Source: an alpha proteobacterium U9-1i
GTDB taxonomy: Bacteria; Pseudomonadota; Alphaproteobacteria; Caulobacterales; Aquidulcibacteraceae
Length of the DNA stretch: 64,000 nucleotides
Assembly (NCBI GenBank): GCA_000974665.1
Contig: BBSY01000002.1
Span: forward strand, 930,001 to 994,000
Reading direction: 5' to 3'
Position numbers and translations under genes: made by a program. Every line of letters starts with the position of its first letter. Positions within the stretch are counted from its first letter, which is position 1. Below, piece after piece: positions 61,078 to 64,000 of this stretch. The notes below the pieces were generated by a model, which worked only from the letters and a program-made list of their open reading frames with translations, ran no database searches and had not been told where the DNA came from.

Positions 61078-62812
61078 TACAAAGCCGGGCGCCGGTCGTC
61101 ACCGCATCGCCCGCTCGAACGTTGACCGCCGCCACCTGACCTGCGCGCTGCGCCAGAATGGGCATTTCCATTTTCATCGCTTCAAGCGTGGCGATGAGAT
61201 CACCGGCCGTAACGATGTCTCCGACATTCACGGCTACACTGATTACCAGGCCATCCATAGGTGAAATTGGGTCGGCGCTCGCAGCAGCGCGCGCGTCGGC
61301 GTGTGCTGTCTGCCGGCCGGCGACGCCGCCCGTGGCTGCTGCGGCTGCGGTGTGAGCAAGACCGCCAATGCGAACATTGAGCACGCCGCGATCGGTGGCG
61401 ATGTTCACGCGCCGCTCTGCAGGGCGTATAGAGGTCGGTGATGGAGCCGGTTCTCGCTGCTCGCCCTCTGGCGCCCAATCGCGCTCCACCGATCCTGTGT
61501 CGTGCGTTGCGGCGGCAAAATCCGGTTTTACCAGGACCTGCGCGAGATAGGGAGCGGTCGTGACCACGCCATCGGCCGAAAACTCCGTCAGCGCGCTGAC
61601 AAGTTTCGCGCAAGCGCTTTCGCGGTCATCGGACACAACAAGAATTTTACCAAACATCGAATCATACTCAGCCGCGATCGCATCGTTTGACTCGATGCCG
61701 AAATCGCAGCGAACGCCGCGTCCGCCTGGCAGTCGCAGCGCGCCGCAACGGCCCGGCTGAGGCGCGAAGCGTCGCCACGGGTCTTCGGCCGCGATACGCG
61801 CTTGAATGGCGTGCCCGCTGACGCGCACCTGCTTTTGAGTAAGCCCGAGGCGTTCACCCGCGGCGATCCGCAGTTGCAGTTTTACGATGTCCCGGCCGGT
61901 CACCAATTCGGTTACGCCGTGCTCAACTTGAAGCCGCGTATTCATCTCCAAAAAATAGAACGCCGTAAGCGCGTGATCGACCAGGAACTCAACCGTCCCA
62001 GCGCCCACATATTTGACCGATTGCGCGAGTGTGACCGCGGCGCGAAGCATCTCTTCGCGCAAGGCTGTCGGCAAGTTCGGCGCTGGCGCTTCCTCGACAA
62101 GTTTTTGGTGGCGGCGTTGGACGGAGCAATCTCGATCGCCGAGATGCAGAACGTTGCCGTGATTGTCAGCCACGATCTGTACTTCCACGTGCCTGGGGCG
62201 ATCTAAGTATCGTTCGAGATAGATCTCGCCACGCCCAAAGGCGTTGATGGATTCGCGCACGGCTGAGGCGAAGGCGGCGTCCAATTCGGTTGCGTCGTGC
62301 ACTGCGCGGATGCCACGTCCACCACCGCCAAAGCAGGCTTTGACCGCAATCGGATAGCCGATGCGTTCCGCGTTGTGGTGCGTACCTGCCGCATCGCTGT
62401 CGATGACGTCGGCGCCGGGCAAGATCGGCAGCCCGCACGCATGCGCTGCGGCGCGCGCTGCAACTTTGTCGCCCATCACGCCGATAACGTCCGCTGGCGG
62501 ACCGATAAAGATGAGCCCGGCATCGGCAACAGCTTGCGCAAATGCGGCGTTCTCACTCAGCATGCCGTAGCCAGGGTGCACGGCGTCCGCGCCCGACGCG
62601 CGCGCGGCGGCAATAATCGCATCAATGTTCAAATAAGAGTCACGCGCTGGCGCTGGGCCAAGGCGAAAGGCGGCGTCGGCCAGGCGGACATGCAGCGCAT
62701 GCTCGTCCGCATCACTGTACACGGCGACCGTGCCCACCTTGAGGTCACGGCATGCGCGAATGATGCGCACCGCGATCTCGCCTCGATTGGCAATGAGGAC
62801 GTTTTTGAGCAC
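61058..62812 (-). CDS. acyl-CoA carboxylase alpha subunit (biotin carboxylase + biotin carrier)
   Basis: 584 residues. Biotin carboxylase: NVLIANRGEIAVRIIRACRDL, HPGYGMLSENAAFA, GDKVAARAAA, ATP-grasp loop KACFGGGGRGIRAV, LGDRDCSVQRRHQKLVEEAPAP, FYFLEMNTRLQVEHGVTE. After a variable linker the C-terminal carrier domain has the biotinylated Lys in LEAMKMEMP. It is shorter than many alpha subunits (about 650-670) because the linker domain is reduced. It pairs with the carboxyltransferase at 56284. Confidence 0.93.
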   Translation of the reverse strand: MLKNVLIANRGEIAVRIIRACRDLKVGTVAVYSDADEHALHVRLADAAFRLGPAPARDSYLNIDAIIAAARASGADAVHPGYGMLSENAAFAQAVADAGLIFIGPPADVIGVMGDKVAARAAAHACGLPILPGADVIDSDAAGTHHNAERIGYPIAVKACFGGGGRGIRAVHDATELDAAFASAVRESINAFGRGEIYLERYLDRPRHVEVQIVADNHGNVLHLGDRDCSVQRRHQKLVEEAPAPNLPTALREEMLRAAVTLAQSVKYVGAGTVEFLVDHALTAFYFLEMNTRLQVEHGVTELVTGRDIVKLQLRIAAGERLGLTQKQVRVSGHAIQARIAAEDPWRRFAPQPGRCGALRLPGGRGVRCDFGIESNDAIAAEYDSMFGKILVVSDDRESACAKLVSALTEFSADGVVTTAPYLAQVLVKPDFAAATHDTGSVERDWAPEGEQREPAPSPTSIRPAERRVNIATDRGVLNVRIGGLAHTAAAAATGGVAGRQTAHADARAAASADPISPMDGLVISVAVNVGDIVTAGDLIATLEAMKMEMPILAQRAGQVAAVNVRAGDAVTTGARLCTIAPAA

Positions 62813-62818
62813 GCTCCC

Positions 62819-63274
62819 TCAGCCAGCCTTCGGTCGCGTCAACATAAGGACCGACCATTCGCCCGTCTGCACCACCTCGTCCCGTTGATTGAGAACGTCG
62901 AGCTGCCGAACGAGCACGCCGCGGTCGGGCTTGGAAGCGCTCGCGCGCGCTTCTTTGACAATGATGCGCACGTGGATGGTGTCGCCGGCGCGAATGACGC
63001 CAGTGTACCGCCAAGTCATGCCGAGAAAACCGAGGGCGGTTCCTCGTAAATGACCCAGCTGGCTTACAAGCCCGCTGGCGATCGAGGCGCCAAGCAGGCC
63101 CTGGGCGATGCGCGTGCCGTGCTGGGTTTGCTTGGCATACTCCTCGTCAACGTGGAGCGGATTAAAGTCACCAGAAAGCCCGGTGAATATGACAATGTCG
63201 GCCTCCGTGACTGTGCGCGCGGCGGTGATAAATTCTTGGTCGGGACTGAAATCTTCCAGGTACATGCCGCTCAT
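62819..63274 (-). CDS. MaoC-family (R)-specific enoyl-CoA hydratase
   Basis: 151 residues. Hydratase-2 motif with catalytic Asp and His intact: TGLSGDFNPLHVDEEYAKQTQHGTRIAQGLL; N-terminal EDFSPDQEFITAARTVTEADI; C-terminal DTIHVRIIVKEARAS. It hydrates a trans-2-enoyl-CoA. Located between the DUF35 protein and the carboxylase alpha subunit on the minus strand with gaps of 3 and 6 bp. Confidence 0.9.
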   Translation of the reverse strand: MSGMYLEDFSPDQEFITAARTVTEADIVIFTGLSGDFNPLHVDEEYAKQTQHGTRIAQGLLGASIASGLVSQLGHLRGTALGFLGMTWRYTGVIRAGDTIHVRIIVKEARASASKPDRGVLVRQLDVLNQRDEVVQTGEWSVLMLTRPKAG

Positions 63275-63277
63275 GCC

Positions 63278-63696
63278 TTAGCGTACCTCCGTGGGTCGGA
63301 ATTGCGGAATTGCGATCTCCGCGCCGCGTAGCTCGAACCAGACGCTGACCGGCATGCCGATGTGAACGTCGTCCGGTGCGCAATCCGTAACGTTCGCCAT
63401 AATCCGCGGACCTTCCGCGAGATCGATCAGCGCGAGGATGTAAGGGACACGACTGCGGAAGGTTTGATCCGGCGCCCGGTGTACGACGGTGCAGGCGTGC
63501 ACCACGCCACGGCCACTTGCTTCGCGCCACTCAAGCGCGCCGCTTCCGCATGAGGGGCAGAGGAGGCGTGGGTAGAACATCGCCTCGCCACACGTTTGGC
63601 ACGTACGCAGCACGAGCTTTCCTTGAGCTGCCTTGCTCCAATACTCGTCGGAATCACCCGTCGGTCTGGGCGCTGGAAGCGTCGGTTCGGTCATGA
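63278..63696 (-). CDS. DUF35 / Zn-ribbon OB-fold acyl-CoA-associated protein
   Basis: 138 residues; the ATG lies at 63692-63694, so the true 5' end is 63694. Zn ribbon with two Cys pairs (TCQTCGEAMFYPRLLCPSCGS) followed by an OB fold (GRGVVHACTVVHRAP, VPYILALIDLAEGPRIMANV). DUF35 proteins bind and stabilise SCP2-type thiolases or retro-aldolases, as ChsH2 does for Ltp2 in steroid degradation. Its start overlaps the thiolase stop. Confidence 0.88.
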
Positions 63697-64000
63697 CGCG
63701 CCTCCGAGGATCAGGCTTGAATGGGTCGAGAGAATGCCGCCATTGCCGTGAACGAAGGCCAGTGACGCATCGGTGACTTGCCGCTTGTCGCACTGGCCGC
63801 GCAGCTGGCGCACGGCCTCTACAATGTGAAACACGCCGCCGGGCCGACCTGGGTGGCCGTGCGAGAGCAGACCGCCATGTGTGTTGACCGGGAGCGCGCC
63901 ACCGAGACCGATTGCGCCGCTTTCTACATATGCCCCGGCTTCTCCACGCTTGCAGAAGCCGAGATCCTCCAGGAGCAGCAGCACGGTTATCGTGAAGCAA
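63691..64000 (-). CDS. SCP2-type thiolase/aldolase, C-terminal part (5' end outside window)
   Basis: About 103 C-terminal residues, continuing past the window end. FTITVLLLLEDLGFCKRGEAG, PVNTHGGLLSHGHPGRPGGVFHIVEAVRQLRG (active-site His in SHGHPG) and AFVHGNGGILSTHSSLIL. The C-terminal HGNGG replaces the CxGGG of ordinary thiolases, as in SCP2-type lipid-transfer thiolases and the retro-aldolase Ltp2. The pairing with a DUF35 gene supports an aldolase or specialised thiolase role. First visible gene of the minus operon that ends with the carboxylase alpha subunit. Confidence 0.85.
   Translation of the reverse strand, partial: CFTITVLLLLEDLGFCKRGEAGAYVESGAIGLGGALPVNTHGGLLSHGHPGRPGGVFHIVEAVRQLRGQCDKRQVTDASLAFVHGNGGILSTHSSLILGGAS

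Overview
The window looks like a high-GC alphaproteobacterial chromosome. I infer Caulobacterales or Hyphomonadales-like from the lptC-lptA-lptB-rpoN block, the many small lipoproteins, the FixL-type kinase and the tyrosine catabolic genes. There are no phage genes, insertion sequences or CRISPR arrays. Two tRNAs are present, Leu(CAG) and Ser(GGA). The first and last genes are cut by the window edges.

Layout. 1-9.4 kb: envelope genes. On the minus strand a TIR-domain membrane protein and an anchored periplasmic protein run into lptC-lptA-lptB-rpoN; lipoproteins and a PQQ-type sugar dehydrogenase flank them. 9.4-15.5 kb: a tyrosine/homogentisate block (MarR repressor, hppD, isoaspartyl peptidase, small membrane protein, VOC protein, maiA, TolB-like lipoprotein, fahA). 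The ring-cleaving homogentisate dioxygenase is absent from this window. 15.5-36.6 kb: a second MarR regulator whose operator covers its own start codon, a tandem pair of lipocalin-like secreted proteins, an acyl-CoA ligase, RNase D, a zinc peptidase, lepA, a second TIR protein, a decayed pseudogene, a 0.8-kb gene-free repeat-rich stretch, lipoproteins, purine nucleoside phosphorylase, Dcp-type peptidase, and a response regulator plus hybrid kinase whose two PAS domains both carry the FixL haem histidine and oxygen-sensing arginine.

37.1-64 kb is one large acyl-CoA catabolic island: FadJ-like fusion, three acyl-CoA dehydrogenases, two acyl-CoA ligases, two SDRs, a medium-chain reductase, three MaoC hydratases, two SnoaL-like proteins, an Old Yellow Enzyme, an LLM-class and a Ddn-like (F420-type) protein, a nitronate-monooxygenase-like flavoprotein, an acyl-CoA carboxylase (beta and biotin-carrying alpha), an enoyl-CoA hydratase, a DUF35 protein with an SCP2-type thiolase, an MFS transporter and a large ATP-binding LuxR (MalT-like) regulator. 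The enzyme set suggests degradation of a branched or cyclic carboxylic acid (terpenoid- or steroid-like) through CoA thioesters; the substrate is not determined.

The most striking observation is a 16-bp palindrome, CCT(A/G)TC-N4-GA(T/C)AGG. It occurs once in front of each of the three plus-strand operons of this island (37082, 45602, 56234), each time exactly 34 nt before the start codon (centre at -42.5 from the first base of the start codon). The copy in the divergent promoter at 56234 also has a minus-strand ATG at exactly 34 nt. This geometry matches class II activation by a LuxR-type protein if the transcripts are leaderless, so the island appears to be a regulon, most likely of the LuxR protein at 42878-45544.
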